Under the pieces are notes generated by a model. The model worked only from the letters and a program-made list of their open reading frames with translations, made no database searches and was not told the DNA's origin. The position numbers and the translations under genes were made by a program. From Hoplostethus atlanticus (taxonomy: Eukaryota; Chordata; Actinopteri; Trachichthyiformes; Trachichthyidae), in contig JAXDDX010000013.1 in the NCBI GenBank assembly GCA_034670405.1, positions 4,231,001 through 4,295,000 on the forward strand: DNA of 64,000 nucleotides, in the 5' to 3' direction. Below, piece after piece: positions 13,441-25,984 of the stretch. The stretch's first letter is position 1, and each line of letters starts with the position of its first letter.

Positions 13441-13672
13441 TCGCATGCACGTACACAGATACTATCATTAACAGTATGAAAGAATACATACTATAAAAGA
13501 ATAACACATACACACAGATGGAGGCACGTACACATCCCCACCTCATTTGTGTCAGCGAGTGAGGTCAAGAGGTTCTGGCAGGAAAATCCATTAAATATTG
13601 ATGATGTTAGTGCCAATGGTGATGAAGGGGGTCTTCACTCATGCTAGGTAATAAAGAGTGAGGGATGAGAGT
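13268..13672. repeat. Diverged duplicated segment, copy 1
   Basis: Blocks GGTGGAGGAGAT, GCTGCTGCAGTGCTA, CACACAGATGG, GGTCAAGAGGTT.TGGCAGGA, CAATGGTGATGAAGGGGG and GGTCTTCACTCATGCT recur in the same order at 16250-16556. It contains a (CA)n run at 13409-13436 that is much shorter in copy 2. Confidence 0.75.
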
Positions 13673-13904
13673 GGTTGATTGGTTGTTCCAGTCAACGAAT
13701 GGCTGTGCCCAGACACAATGATAGAGATCTGATGCTGATGGGCATGTATCTCCCTGAGGTCAGCGTTGGGATGTGGCGTCCTCCGGGCCCAGTGAGGCCT
13801 GAGTGTGAACCTCTACGAAAATGACTTCTATGAAAGGGGGTAACTGAAGTCAAGTGATCCAATCAACAAGGTGACATTCAGGTGGCTTAAAGGTGTCCTG
13901 TCAT

Positions 13905-14400
13905 ATAAAAACACACAATGTTTGGTTACCAACAGAGTCTGCTCTCCAAAGAAAGAGATCTGTTGAAGTGGAATATGCCCCAGTCAAAAGACATTTCAGA
14001 GGACCTCCGGAGAAGAGTTGTTGAGGCTCATAAGGTTGGAAAAGGCTACAGAAGCATTCCCAAAGACCTGGGCCTCCTTCAGTCTACACTCAGACAGATT
14101 TGATAGAAATGGAGAAAATTCAGTGCCATTGCTGCTTTCCCTAGGAGTGGGCGTCCAGCAAAGATCACAGCAAGAGCATGCTGCATAATGGTCAAGGAGG
14201 TGACAAAGAACGCTCAGGTAATTGCTCAGTATCTTCAGGCTTCTCTTGACCTTTCTAAAATCCACAATAAGAAAAACACTCAACAAGAGTGGTGTTCATG
14301 GAGTATACCAAGGAGGAAACCACTGCTCTCCACTAAAAGCATTGCTGCCTATCTCAGGTTTGCCACCTGGATGTTCCACAAAGATACTGAGAATTATTTG
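13905..14400 (+). pseudogene. Tc1/mariner transposase fragment (decayed)
   Basis: The plus strand at 13975-14100 reads MPQSKDISEDLRRRVVEAHK, VGKGYRSIPKDLGLLQSTLR, the N-terminal helix-turn-helix region of Tc1-type transposases. After a stop at 14101 the frame continues KWRKFSAIAAFPRSGRPAKI, then VKEVTKNAQVIAQYLQASL and IPRRKPLLSTKSIAA, all typical of the Tc1 N-terminal half. The catalytic DDE half is missing: similarity stops at about 14395 where a hAT-like piece begins. Confidence 0.85.
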
Positions 14401-14404
14401 TTCG

Positions 14405-14605
14405 CCCTTTTTCACCCGGCGCTATTCTCTGTACGTGTTAATTGCTTCCTCTACTACTTTCTTGGGCCGTGCTACTGAAGAGTCCCTAAGGAGATCTCCC
14501 AATGCTGTCGTCTTGAAGGGAGGTTATTCCGGTGGGGCCTCCATTTGTGGCACCAGCTCCACTTTCTTTTGTTTCCTCCAAAGTGACATGGGTCTTCAAA
14601 TAGTA
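14405..14605 (-). pseudogene. hAT-like transposase fragment joined to the Tc1 remnant
   Basis: Minus-strand translation gives KKVELVPQMEAPPE, a stop, then PPFKTTALGDLLRDSSVARP and KKVVEEAINTYRE before another stop. The ALGDLL..S...RP...VEEAI..YRE arrangement resembles the stretch just before the dimerisation region of fish hAT transposases. It abuts the truncated Tc1 element, so one inserted into or recombined with the other. Confidence 0.5.
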
Positions 14606-15462
14606 GAGCTATAAAGAAGTTAAGCTGCTAAATATAGACCAATATAGCCCGAGGTCTCATGTCATGTTTCAAATAACCAATGCATACATACAAACATAAC
14701 TGTAAACATACAGATACACATCTGCTCCCTCGCTCACACAAACACACATACAGTTACACCTAAACCATGTTTGAAATTTGAAGTCAGACATACACACGGG
14801 AATCATGGGTATTTTGCCAATCTTTAAGCTATAATTGTGGTATAGACCCATGTAAATAATTCATGTTTCAGCTATTGATTTTACAATGGCTTACTGAGAG
14901 AGAGGCCTTACTGTACCATTACCTACTGGCCGGCTGTGGACTGGGAATTCCTGTGAGTTTTCTATTTTGGTGTGTGGAGGAAAAAAACCATTGGAGTTTA
15001 AATGGAATTGAACTGACGGAAGTGAACGATTTTTAAACTAAATTAGAGGAACCTCTGTTTGGATTTCTGTTTCTTTGATTTTCTTTACTTCGCCACCACA
15101 CAACTGATTTTTCTCTGCACTTTGAATATATGGACCGTCAAATGCATACTGCTCCTGTGTGTCCTAAAAAAATTAAACAACAAGGCAATAGACAACTTCC
15201 GTTTTTTTCCAATTCCGATCATACGATATTGGGGATATATACATACACATATATACGTGATTGACTCACTCCTACATTATAGATTCATAGCCCACCGACA
15301 GGGGCCAGGGTGGCACCGTCCCCACTGGAATCTGATTACCAGATCCAGAAGCTAATTGGCTTGTCGGTATCAATGAAAGAAGCCCCTGTAGCCTAACGAG
15401 AAAGGACTTAAAATGAGGCCGGACCAACATTGCATCTTCCAATGACAGAGTTAGCAAAGTTG

Positions 15463-15580
15463 TGGGGCGTCCTGGTGGCTCAGTGGTGTAAGGCGCATAC
15501 CACATAACCGTCCATAAATGTCTCTTTACTGCCAACTATCAAATAAAACAAAAAAATAAATCAAATCAAACAAAAAAAGT
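15463..15580 (+). mobile_element. tRNA-derived SINE, internally deleted
   Basis: GGGGCGTCCTGGTGGCTCAG TGG-TGTAAGGCGCATACCAC carries a Pol III A-box-like TGGCTCAGTGG and matches the head of a common fish SINE; it jumps to TGTCTCTTTACTGCCAACT and an A-rich tail (CAAATAAAACAAAAAAATAA). The B-box region is missing. Confidence 0.65.
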
Positions 15581-16249
15581 AAAAAGGTAAATGCATATAT
15601 AGATAGCATTAGCAAGACTGGCTAAGTGAATGCTAATGGCTAGCTAGCTAACTACTTAACACGTGTATGTAATCAAACAAACATATCCTATAGCTATGCT
15701 AGCTAAGCTAAGCAAACACTACCTTTGGCTCGGCTATCTTCCTAGCCAGGTAGCTAGCTAACTACTTTGCAACATGTGTGTGCGCGTAGCTAACAATGCC
15801 AGCTAAACACATTGGTTCACAGATAGTACATGGTTTGCATTGTGTGAGTGTAACTAACTGGACTGAGTGTTAAGTTTATGAGTTGAGTTGAAGCCTTGAA
15901 TATACTGTAACGTTATTGTAGCAGTCTTGCTAGCCCCTGGGGCCGTGACAGGAGACGGGAACGATGGGGAGAGTTCACTCGTTAAAAAGGTTACCGGCTG
16001 CAGCTGGCCATTTAGCCTTAATTGGCCACAGCTGGTAGCGGATGCAGGGAGCCCAGCCCCACCAGCTTGATTCCCTCTCGGCTTGAATGCTTAATTTATA
16101 TTAAGGTGAAAAAGTATTGTGACACAAAGACAAAGTTTTTACTACTACTTAGTTTTTCAAGCATGACGTGAAGCTAACGTGGCTCCAAGATATATAACAG
16201 TGGCTCCTTTTTTGTTCGGACGATGATTCAATAGATCAGATGTGAACAA

Positions 16250-16556
16250 GCCTTCAAGGTGGAGGAGATGCTGTGTGTCTGCGTTGTTGCTGCTGCAGTG
16301 CTATCCATCCAGCCGCCCACTATAAAAAAAATAATAATAACACACACACACACAGATGGGGTCACTTACACGTTCATTGACGCACACAAACTCATAGTGC
16401 ATTCCCCGCCTATTTGCGTCAGCGGGTGTGTATGGATGAGTGTGCAGGTCAAGAGGTTTTGGCAGGAAGACTCTAAATAATGCTGATGGTAGCGGCAATG
16501 GTGATGAAGGGGGGTCTTCACTCATGCTGGGTAATAGAGAGTGAGGGATGAGAGAG
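16250..16556. repeat. Diverged duplicated segment, copy 2
   Basis: Direct partner of 13268-13672, about 3 kb away in the same orientation, about 100 bp shorter. It ends GTCTTCACTCATGCTGGGTA then GAGTGAGGGATGAGAG, as copy 1 does. Confidence 0.75.
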
Positions 16557-17542
16557 GAATGGCCCCCAAAAGCCCACGCGCCCACACACCCCTGTGTGCC
16601 TGTGATGGACCTCCCAATGCATGCTGGGAAAAGCTACAGCCCCCCATGACCATGAATAAGTGGGCATGGAAAATGAATGAATGATAAAGGAAGCGGAAGA
16701 AGAGATTGCTTTCGACTGCTTTTAAAGAGGCCATGTCCAAATTCTGAAATATATAATAGCAATACATATAATAGTTGTTTCATGAAGGCGATGCCGACGG
16801 TTTCCATATAAATTATATTTCTATTGACAGTGGACAGCAGTGCAGTAATCTTTTTTTAATTGACCTTCAAAATGTCACCCTATCCAGTAGAGAATTTTTT
16901 TTAACTCACTGCAGACAAAGTAGCTGTTTCCTTTTTTATGGATTTGATCAATTCTGATTCCAATATCTGACCCTCAAGGCATCCTTGTTAGTATTTATAG
17001 GATCGATAGCTTATGCAGGATCAATGGCTTCAGTGCAGTGAGAGAGAAAAGAGATGGTGTGAGTGAAGTTGCGAAGTGTGTGTGTGTGTGTGTGTGTTTG
17101 CATGTGTGTGATGTAGTCTGACCAGTAAAACCAGCCAACAACCAGAACAGAAAGCCACTAAGGATCAGTACACTCCACCTGCCACCAGGGTACCAGGCGC
17201 CCTTAAATTCCCCTTAAATGTCCTGTACCAGAAAAAAACAACCGATCCCGGCGAGACGTCGGCACGCGAAGGTCAGGATCTACTCGTTCCTACTCTCTTG
17301 CACCACAAAGAGCGCGACAGACAGGCCTTGAGTAGCAGGCTCAAATAAACCATTCTGCCAACGTTTTTCTGCCCCTGCAGCTGCAACTCCGGTTTTGAAA
17401 TGGAGACAGTTGAGCATCTGTTCCCCAATTCATCCTCCCTCCTCTCATCTTCATTTCATCGACAAAATGCTCAATAGGGACTGCGGCTCTTGGAGATGGA
17501 GGCTCAAAGTGATCCACAGTGTCTTATCATGCAGTGGAGTAG

Positions 17543-17582
<40 letters not shown>

Positions 17583-17696
17583 CAAGACCTTTGGCAACCT
17601 GGGTGCCATCAACCATATGGACTGTCAGAAATCTTCATTGGATTTTATAGCCTTCTCACCACATTTAATTACTCTCGATCTCCCCTTTATCAACGT

Positions 17697-17728
<32 letters not shown>

Positions 17729-20700
17729 CACTCTACATTGCAAAGTATCGATTTCATTTTGGGAAAGACTTACCAAGCGGAAAGAGTGACCTTGCTAAGG
17801 CAGCATTAAGACGTAAACACAAGCTGCTGCTGCCGTTGCCGCTGCGGCTGCTGCATGTGTGTGTTCAACAGGACTGCAGATGAAATGGGTTGCCCGGTTG
17901 CAGAGGTCGGCCCGCGGCGAGCCACCGCAGGGTCGAGGCCTGCAGGACTCCACCTCCACACATCCCCACATCCATTATCACTCCCGGCGCCTCGCTCTCT
18001 CCTTCATTTTTCATTCACCATTCCCTCGCGTTTTTTTCTGCTTCCGCCACGCTCCTTCACTGCACTCTTCATCCCCTCCTCTAATGAAAGTCATATTTTC
18101 ACCTTGCCATGGGGAAACGGCATATGAAAGGATATCGGATGCGTTTCATATTTTGGGCACAAAGAGATCTGTGCCACCTACACACACACACACCTACACA
18201 CACACACACACTCACAGAGAGCGTGCTTTTCAAATGCTAAATGAGTTGATTGTTGCTAAACCAGTGCGGCGAGACAGCATTCAGATGAGTGATGAGTGCA
18301 TGGGGAACATAATGGGGATTTACTGGAAGTATAGGCAGGGGATGGGGGCGACGGGACTGTCCCCGGGGAGATCCTGAGATTGGAGATAGACGAGGTGGGG
18401 AGTGGAGGAGGAGGAGGAGGAGGAGGAGAGGAGGAGGAGGAGGAGGAGGAGGGGTGACAACAGTTGCTGTCGAACAAGGCATGTTGGTTAGGAGGCTGCT
18501 CATCTGGCGGGTGTCGGCTGGATGGGAGATGGGAGAATGGGAGGAACTTTCCGACAGTCCTCATGTTCTCCAGGGCTGCTGTGATGGGAATATTGGTGCA
18601 ATCTATCCTATAGAAGAAGTTCAGAGCGCTTATATACAACAGTACCTTTTCTTCATTATTGATAACTATAGTAAGCTGCCTGGTATTTGACTGAAGCTCC
18701 TTTATAACCAGAGTGAGCAAATGGCCACTACACACATTTCTATCTCTGATATAATGAATCATCAAGGAAAACAAACACCCCACTGTACAGTTGTTTTCGT
18801 TACTTGACTCGTCCATTTGAATGCAATGTTTTTCTTCATATCTGCTTTTGTAAATATAATTGTTGCAATAAAGATTTTTTTTTTTTAAAGTCCACAGGAA
18901 CCTTTAGGGATGATGATTCCACTTTTCCAGAGAGTTGATTGGTGAGGAGGCGTAACCCACTACTCTCTCTTCATGAGACGGGCCCCCAGTCATGTATTCG
19001 TTGAGTCACTTGATCAACAACCCTATCAAAACCATCATGGTTAATTACCGCACCCTGGCAGCGCTGGCCTATAAGAGCGAACGTCCCTAACTCACTGAGT
19101 CACTGAGTCACTGAGTCACTCGTCCTCAGAGAAGAATGGCAGCAGCTGCTACTCAATCACTCACACCCACACACAGCAGAGACTTGTGAAATGTGACCAT
19201 GCAAACCTGGTCGGTCCGCACCGAGTTGAGAGCCATCAAATATTGACAGTCTTGTGCAAAGTTTCTTTACTTTTTGTACTTTAACAAGCCTGTGAGGACA
19301 CCAGCTTCTGAAGGACATGGTGGCAGAGGCAAACCTAGATAGACCTGTGTTGGAGGCCCAGGAGGGTTTCAAGTGTTTCAAGTCCATTGCTATACTAACT
19401 AGGCACAGGAAAGGTTCATGAAGCCAATTATTTCATATTTTTATGAGACTAAAAATATATATGTATGATTCTTTTTCAGTGAATCTTAGTTACAACAACA
19501 AAAGTAATCATATACAAAATACTGTTTTGTGCTACGGGGCAGTAAAAACCTCACATATTTCCCTTTTGACGGTATGAAAGTGCTGTAAATGATGAAGAGG
19601 ATTCAGGCGTAATATCCAATATATGGACATGGTTCAGATCAACTATCACCTGAAGAATATGAGAGACAGTCACATGAGAGTCATTGCCAAGGCTGGTAAT
19701 AATGTGTTTCATCACCATCGAATCCAAACACACTGTGGGCTACTTGGAAAGCAATAGGAAGACAAACTGAACTCGCTCTGCGGTTCAGACGTGGCTTCCT
19801 CAAGCGCTTTCCAAAGGTCGTCCTTCAGAGGGAAAAACAGCGAGCAGCAGAGTGACATTACACATAGACACTGTATCTACGTGAGGTTCCCTTTCAAACA
19901 GCTGAGAGAGAGAGGAGGCTTTAAAGAAATGATCAAAACACTGGAGCAGAGGAAGTGGTGCAGCAAATAAAAGTACATTTTGCCCTCATAGTTGCCGTAC
20001 TACAGTCTGTTATGGCATCAGAGTCACTTTTATTGAAAACAAATATTCTGTGATGTCTTCTAAACGATGTTGTGATGTTCATTCTAGGCCAGAGATAAAT
20101 GGCTGAAGCTTTAGATCGGTACGCTGCCGCCTCTTCCTTGACGATGCAGAGTCCAATCGTTGAATTGTTACGGGACGCAGAGATCTATCTCACTTTTCTC
20201 TATTTGAGTTAAACTGATGTGTCATCTCCCCTGCCTCATATCTATATGATCACACAGGATGTAAGGCAGAGTATCCTAGATAGATGAACTGTGTACTCAC
20301 ATGAGGGCAACGACAACATCCAGTGCAGTAAATGTGATAAGGAAACAGTAATGATCTGTGACATATAAATGAATGTGTGTTTTGCTATAACACAATAGTT
20401 CTAAACACCCAGTGTCGGGTCTCTTTTGGCGCACAGGAAGTGATGCGTTTCCAGTTTGTTTGGAATAAACAGAAGAACTGGATAGTGCTGGCCAACAGTG
20501 CTGGACACAATGTTTGATTGACAGGTGATGTCTGGGTAGTGCAGTGCAGAAACACCACAGCGATGAGGCTGAGTACCAAAGATGGATACACACAAAAAAG
20601 GAACTTGAGCATTACCACTTTAAAGCGGATTGATCAAATCAGCTTTTTTATGGGACGCATTCTCTGCCGTAGAGAAGTAATCTGCTCAGAAAGTCTCCGT

Positions 20701-22130
20701 ATCAACCTGTCCACGTCTCACGGCTTGGCAAAGCCTCCGCCCCTGGGCCGCCGGTCAAATGTGCTGAGTGGTCTAATCTGCGGCGCGAGCAGCAGATGAG
20801 TCGCTGATGATTTATCTGGAGATGATGCGCCAGTTGGGCCTTGTCGCTTATCTTATTTACTGGCCCCAGTCAATGGGCGTTCACTGTGAGGAATACTAAA
20901 CAATAAGCCCCCCCCACCCTCTCCCCCCTCTCTCTCTCAAGACGGCATGAGTCATATTCACATGGAGTTTGCAAAGTGATGCACTGAATCACAGTGAATG
21001 AGTCGTTTTGCTGGTCTCAGATTATGACAGCACCATGCCCGTGTTGTGGGGAGGACTTTCATTACTTATACTTATTTTTCATTTTAACTCAAGTGAAATT
21101 TGAAAAGATATTTTAGTAATTTGGTATTTTGTTTGTCATTTTGAGGTGTAGTTAACTACTGCAGCTGCTCAGAATGGAAATATAATATGATTGATTTTAT
21201 TTACTTGGTTAACTGTCAAGGTTTTACAGTGACATGCAACAGAAATTTAACATCCTTTCCACTTTTTTTTTCAACATTGTGATGGATCCAGACAGGCCTG
21301 CTTGGTTTGAATCTAGTTGTTTTCATCTTAGTAACTTCAGTCAATATGATATATTAAAACCATTGTAAATCTCATCATTATCACCTAGTGGCTTTGCAGA
21401 GTGAGTACACCCAAACCTCATCGTAATACTATACTATAATACTATACTATTGAACTGAACTCAGCTATTGCACCCTTTAGTCATCATCAAACTCCATAAA
21501 AACACTTTTTTCCATAAATACAAAGCAACCAAAATATTCCACACTAATACCCTTTGGAAAAAAAATCAAATGAAGCTTTTAATCCAAGTTCTAGTCATCC
21601 AAGTTGTAGCTAAACCAGGATTTCTGTTATTTCTACTGTTACTGTATTGACACGTATTGTTTGTTGACTGCAATAAAAACAAACACAGTCGGCTAGTTAT
21701 TTCTCCTCTCATCGGTTCTTCTGCGATATAAAGGCATTAATCACGTCGATCTTACCTGGGAGCAATATTATTTTCCTGGCAAATAAACATCCCCTCTTTT
21801 AAATTACTTGAGGTCAGGCGAGTCACACACACACACACACACACGCACTCACCCTGAAGCATTATGTGGGCGGGACTAGTTTTTTTTTTCATTTATCTCC
21901 ACCGGCGGCGGCGAGGCAGTAGATGAATTAGCCGGCAGTCTCCCATCTGATGAAAGGGATGATTAACCTTCTGTAGACACGGGCAACCGGAGAGAAAACA
22001 CATCTTTCACTGTAACATTAAATAGCTACTACTTAATACTCACTTGTCTGCATACATTTACATTGGTTATGTTTCTGCAGGATGGAAGGGTCGTTAGAGT
22101 TTAGTCATTATCCCGCCGCTGGGGAAATGC
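16557..22130. other. Non-coding; microsatellites
   Basis: No gene found. It contains (GT)n 17076-17097, (AC)n 17544-17581, (GT)n about 17698-17726, (GGA)n 18404-18452, the family A copy at 20.4 kb, an eight-base direct repeat GAGTCACT (19098-19121) and a GC-rich stretch at 20760-20880 with GATA- and homeobox-like motifs that could be a conserved non-coding element (not testable here). Confidence 0.5.
20395..20600 (+). repeat. Dispersed repeat family A, forward copy
   Basis: Contains GGCGCACAGGAAGTGATGCG, TTTGGAATAAACAGAAGAAC, GTTTGATTGACAGGTGATG and GTGCAGTGCAGAAACACCAC, all shared with the copy at 44.2 kb in the opposite orientation. It lacks the GCGCCACCTACAGAAACC block. Confidence 0.6.
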
Positions 22131-22135
22131 TCTGT

Positions 22136-22137
<2 letters not shown>

Positions 22138-22178
<41 letters not shown>
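22138..22178. repeat. (GT)n microsatellite
   Basis: About 20 GT units. Followed from about 22230 by TTGGGTTTAGGGTTAAGATT, the TTAGGG-like fish repeat in the orientation opposite to the 3.5-kb array. Confidence 0.95.
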
Positions 22179-23168
22179 CCAATATTTCCATCCTCTGCGA
22201 GTTTGCAGTGAGGACATTTTTCAAGGGGTTAGTTTAGGATTTGGACTTGGGTTTAGGGTTAAGATTAGAATTAGGTTGAAGTTAAGGTAAAGGGGTTTTA
22301 ACATTGAAGGAAAATTCCAATCCTCAGATCCTCTCCCACAGGAAAGCGAAATCCAAGAAGACATCTCAAATACACATAAATAAAGTAAAGTTGCCTGTAA
22401 AGGCATTTTCTCCTGCTTCTCAAATTCAACTCAGGAGAATCAACCACATGACAGCTCATGTTGATCTCACTCTGATCACAACAACAGATCTCCAGATGAT
22501 CTGAAATAAGTCTCATTTAACTCTCCTGAATATGAAACCATGAGATGAGAGGAAGATCTCAAAGAAAACTCAACACTGTTGCATTTTCCTGTTGAAGCCA
22601 CGAGGCCAACAGCCACACAGTAGGAGCTGGTTACCATTATATATGTCACATGGTAGCATCTTCACATTGATCTCCTTCCTCTCTCTGTTGTCTCCTCGTT
22701 GCTCCTAAGGGGCTTTAGGAGAAACATGTCAGATGAAGGTGATCACAACATGAGACTCAATTGAGATCTCCACTATTTCATAGGAGAGGAAGAAAGATTT
22801 TTCCTCACACTGTTAGGTACCATCAGTCTGTGATCTTTAATTCATTCCAGGTGTTATTTTGTGATGAAGTGTTATAATTTCCTTTTTTGTTGTATCCACT
22901 TTCTCTCAACCTAGATGAGGTCATCTACTTCTCATCCTCTTCTATGATGGATTTCTCCCTGTGGGATTGTTGCAAAATGGTGAGCCTAGAAAGAAGCTCT
23001 TGATCTTTAATGCTGAGGGGCGGACTTTTTAAAAAAAAACTTTGGCGAGTTATCCATGGGAATAACTAAAATATACCACGAAACAACAAAATGGGTCCAG
23101 AAATGCAAGGTACATCACCAATAGCTGTTTTTAACAGTGTTAAAAGTGTTTTAGTTTGGATTTTTCCT

Positions 23169-23532
23169 TTAAAGCTGCATTGTGTAACTTCTTATCTTAT
23201 TCTTATCGAAGTGCCTTATCAGTCTAGTTCATGATTGGCCCCTCCCTCTTCATTGAGACGCTGTAGATTCTCTCCATTCACCCCAATGAAGTTTTGGAGT
23301 CGGTAGCTACACTGGTGGGAAGGTTTTCTCCGAGCACAGGAAGTGATGAATTCAAACTTACTTTGCCGAACGCACATAGCTCCGAAAGAGCAGTGAGCGA
23401 GCTAGCACCTCGGCTGTCGCTACAGAAAGCTAAGGGTAGTGAAGTCTTCAAAAATACAAACAGTTACCTCTCGCTGCCACTGGGGGCCGCCAACGACTAC
23501 ATTACAGAAAGTTACATAGTGCAAGTTTAAAG
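23169..23532. mobile_element. MITE with terminal inverted repeats
   Basis: The left end TTAAAGCTGCATTGTGTAAC and the right end GTTACATAGTGCAAGTTTAA are inverted repeats (15 of 18 bases after TTAA: GCTGCATTGTGTAACTT against CTTGCACTATGTAACTT). Both ends are bounded by TTAA, which suggests piggyBac-type target sites. Length about 360 bp, no transposase. Internal blocks (CACAGGAAGTGATGAATTC, CAAACAGTTACCTC, GGGGCC) recur at 38190-38480. Confidence 0.7.
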
Positions 23533-25310
23533 TTCGTAATTGGGTTTAGGGTCAAGATTAGAGTTAGGTTTAGAAGGTTTGGGGTTAGGAAATGTAGTCA
23601 TTGGAAGTTCCTTACAAGTGTAGTAATACAAACCTGTGCATGTGTGTGTGCTTGTATGAATGCATGCATACATTCATACATGCATTCTAACAAAGTTTCT
23701 GTATGGTTTAACAATCAGCCATGCTCAGTGTTGTCAGTTTATCCATGTCACTTGGGTGCGGTCCTAAATGTCCGCGTGTGCATTTCATACACTTGAATTC
23801 GTATGAGGGCTGAGCGGCCTTGCTTCGACGGGGATAAGCAAGCTGTGGTGCCATCAGTAACCCTTCCACGTCCTCTCCATCTTGTGAAAGTGCTTTAAGA
23901 GGGTGATGAGTCAGACTGATGGGAGGACGTGGGGAGGAGCACCACCAGATGAATGGGCTCTCCTGAAAATCGCACTGTGGGAGACAGATGAGGTCGCAGG
24001 TATGGAACTCCCTGCGGAACAAAAACAAGTTTGGAAAGTGTGTGGCCTCAGCCTGAACCCAGCGTTGGCGTTGCAGTTGACTGAGACTGGAAAATGTCTC
24101 GATGTGATCCGAATGGTGCCGCTGAGGCACAAAGCGGGAACCAATCAGTTTTCAGTGTGGGAGTTAGCTTTATTTCGAGCGCTTTTCCTGTCATTTTTCT
24201 ATGAAAATGAACATCTAAGGTGTCCAGTTGGTCAAGTTGGCACATACCATGTAACGACAACGTTCTTCACTGTGAACGATCAAATAAAGGGAAATTAAAT
24301 AAGAAATGTCAACAACGTCACCTTTCAAAGTAAATGAGTATCTGAACCATTATTAGAGAAAACATATGTAGTTGCAAGAACTTATTCATTATCATGATGC
24401 AATCTAATCTAATGCAATGTAAAATGTAATATCTAATCAATTCTGACAACTGGTAGCATGGTGCTAGCAGAAAATCCTGCTAACCACTAGCTAGCTAGCT
24501 AGCTTAAAGGTTTACTAATTGTAGATCATAGCACTCAGCTAGTTTCTTAAGTTTAGGTATAGTAACTATAATAACAACTTGATGTAAATTAAACATGATC
24601 TGCTTTTTCTATCATTTAATTGTCTGTCAATCTCTCATGAACAAAATACAGAAAATACAGGTCCAGTCTTCCACCAGTAGCTGCAGTCTGAGTGAAACGA
24701 TGTGGCCGGAATGACTCGGTGTCGATGCGGCGGCTTGATTGAAACCGCTGGCTGCTATTTACTTTTGCTGTTCTGCCGTTCGCTCCCCCATAACCCTCTA
24801 TATTTAGGAACCGGTGGTAAAATTGAAAAGACAGGAGTGGTGAGGACAGGAATAGAGGAGACGAGATTGAGGATGAGACACAGAGAAAGAGAAGGCTGCG
24901 GAGGACGGGAGGGGATTGAGTTTATCACCTCTGTCATCCCAGCAAACCTTCAGACGTTCAGAAGATGTCGGTACGACGGCCTGCACCGGCGTTGACAACC
25001 CGTGGAAATATAGTTTCAAAATAAAAGTTGAGACACATTTTTATCATGTCATAATATTGCGAATATGTTGGCATTGCTTGCTTCAATCACTCTGCAACTT
25101 TTTTCTTCTTTTTTTTTTACACTTTGCAATCTCTCGTTCATCACAACTTCCTCTCTTTTGCCCTTTGCCTCTCTCTCTCTCTCTCTCTTACGCCTCCCTT
25201 ACGCAGCAGGTTTAATCTCACCCTTTTCATTTAATCAACCAGTGACTATTCAGATTTGGGGACAAGGCTGAGCGGGACAAACGACCCGTCTAAACTCTGC
25301 CGTCGATCTC

Positions 25311-25312
<2 letters not shown>
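23533..25312. other. Non-coding; TTAGGG-like repeat then unremarkable sequence
   Basis: 23540-23610 is another GGGTTTAGGG-TTAGAGTTAGG dispersed-repeat fragment. An open frame at 23903-24298 has no domain, splice or codon signature. GCTAGCTAGCTAGC occurs at 24488-24502. Confidence 0.5.

Positions 25313-25357
<45 letters not shown>
25313..25357. repeat. (AC)n microsatellite
   Basis: About 22 AC units. Confidence 0.95.
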
Positions 25358-25359
<2 letters not shown>

Positions 25360-25714
25360 CTCCGATTGTGTCCTCGAGTGAGTGATTTATCCGAGAAGAG
25401 TTAAGCCCTGACCCAGGGCAGTTGTGCCTTGTGTAACCAGCCAGCGCTCCCTGCTCCACAGTCTTAAGCTCCATAATAGGTTGAAAAGGGCAGAGGCAGC
25501 AATTTTGTGTCACTGAGCATTCGTTGTCGTTTGCCAGGCTGCAGAGTGTGTGTGTGTGTGTGTGTGTATTGATGTATGCAACCATGCATGCGTGTCTAAG
25601 TGTGTGTACTGATCCACGTCCATGTGTGTTTCCGAGTTGCATCGGAGGATTAGCCGTGTTTGTTGTGGACTTATCTCACCACATCTGCAAGTTGAAACTG
25701 GAAAAGGTGTGTAA

Positions 25715-25716
<2 letters not shown>

Positions 25717-25770
<54 letters not shown>
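25717..25770. repeat. (AG)n microsatellite
   Basis: About 27 AG units; (GT)n arrays flank it at 25547-25567 and 25951-25982. The ORFs across this block are repeat artefacts. Confidence 0.95.
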
Positions 25771-25774
<4 letters not shown>

Positions 25775-25949
25775 TGAAGGGGATATTGGAGGGAAACACT
25801 AATAAAAAAAGGAAAGAGAGAAGTAGAAAATAGAGAGATAGAATAAGACAGACGAGAAGTGGGAAAAGAGGGACTGTCTGTCTCAGCGACGTCCGGGGTC
25901 AAACGGAGCTGGACTCTACAGTAATACTGACAGATCAGACAGCTCAGCC

Positions 25950-25984
<35 letters not shown>

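Noticed and set aside
18256..18816. 186-codon minus-strand open frame with a Ser/Pro-rich run
   Set aside because: Kept open by the (GGA)n repeat at 18.4 kb; composition is not protein-like.
23903..24298. 131-codon plus-strand open frame
   Set aside because: No recognisable domain, overlapping open frames on the other strand, and no start, splice or poly(A) context.
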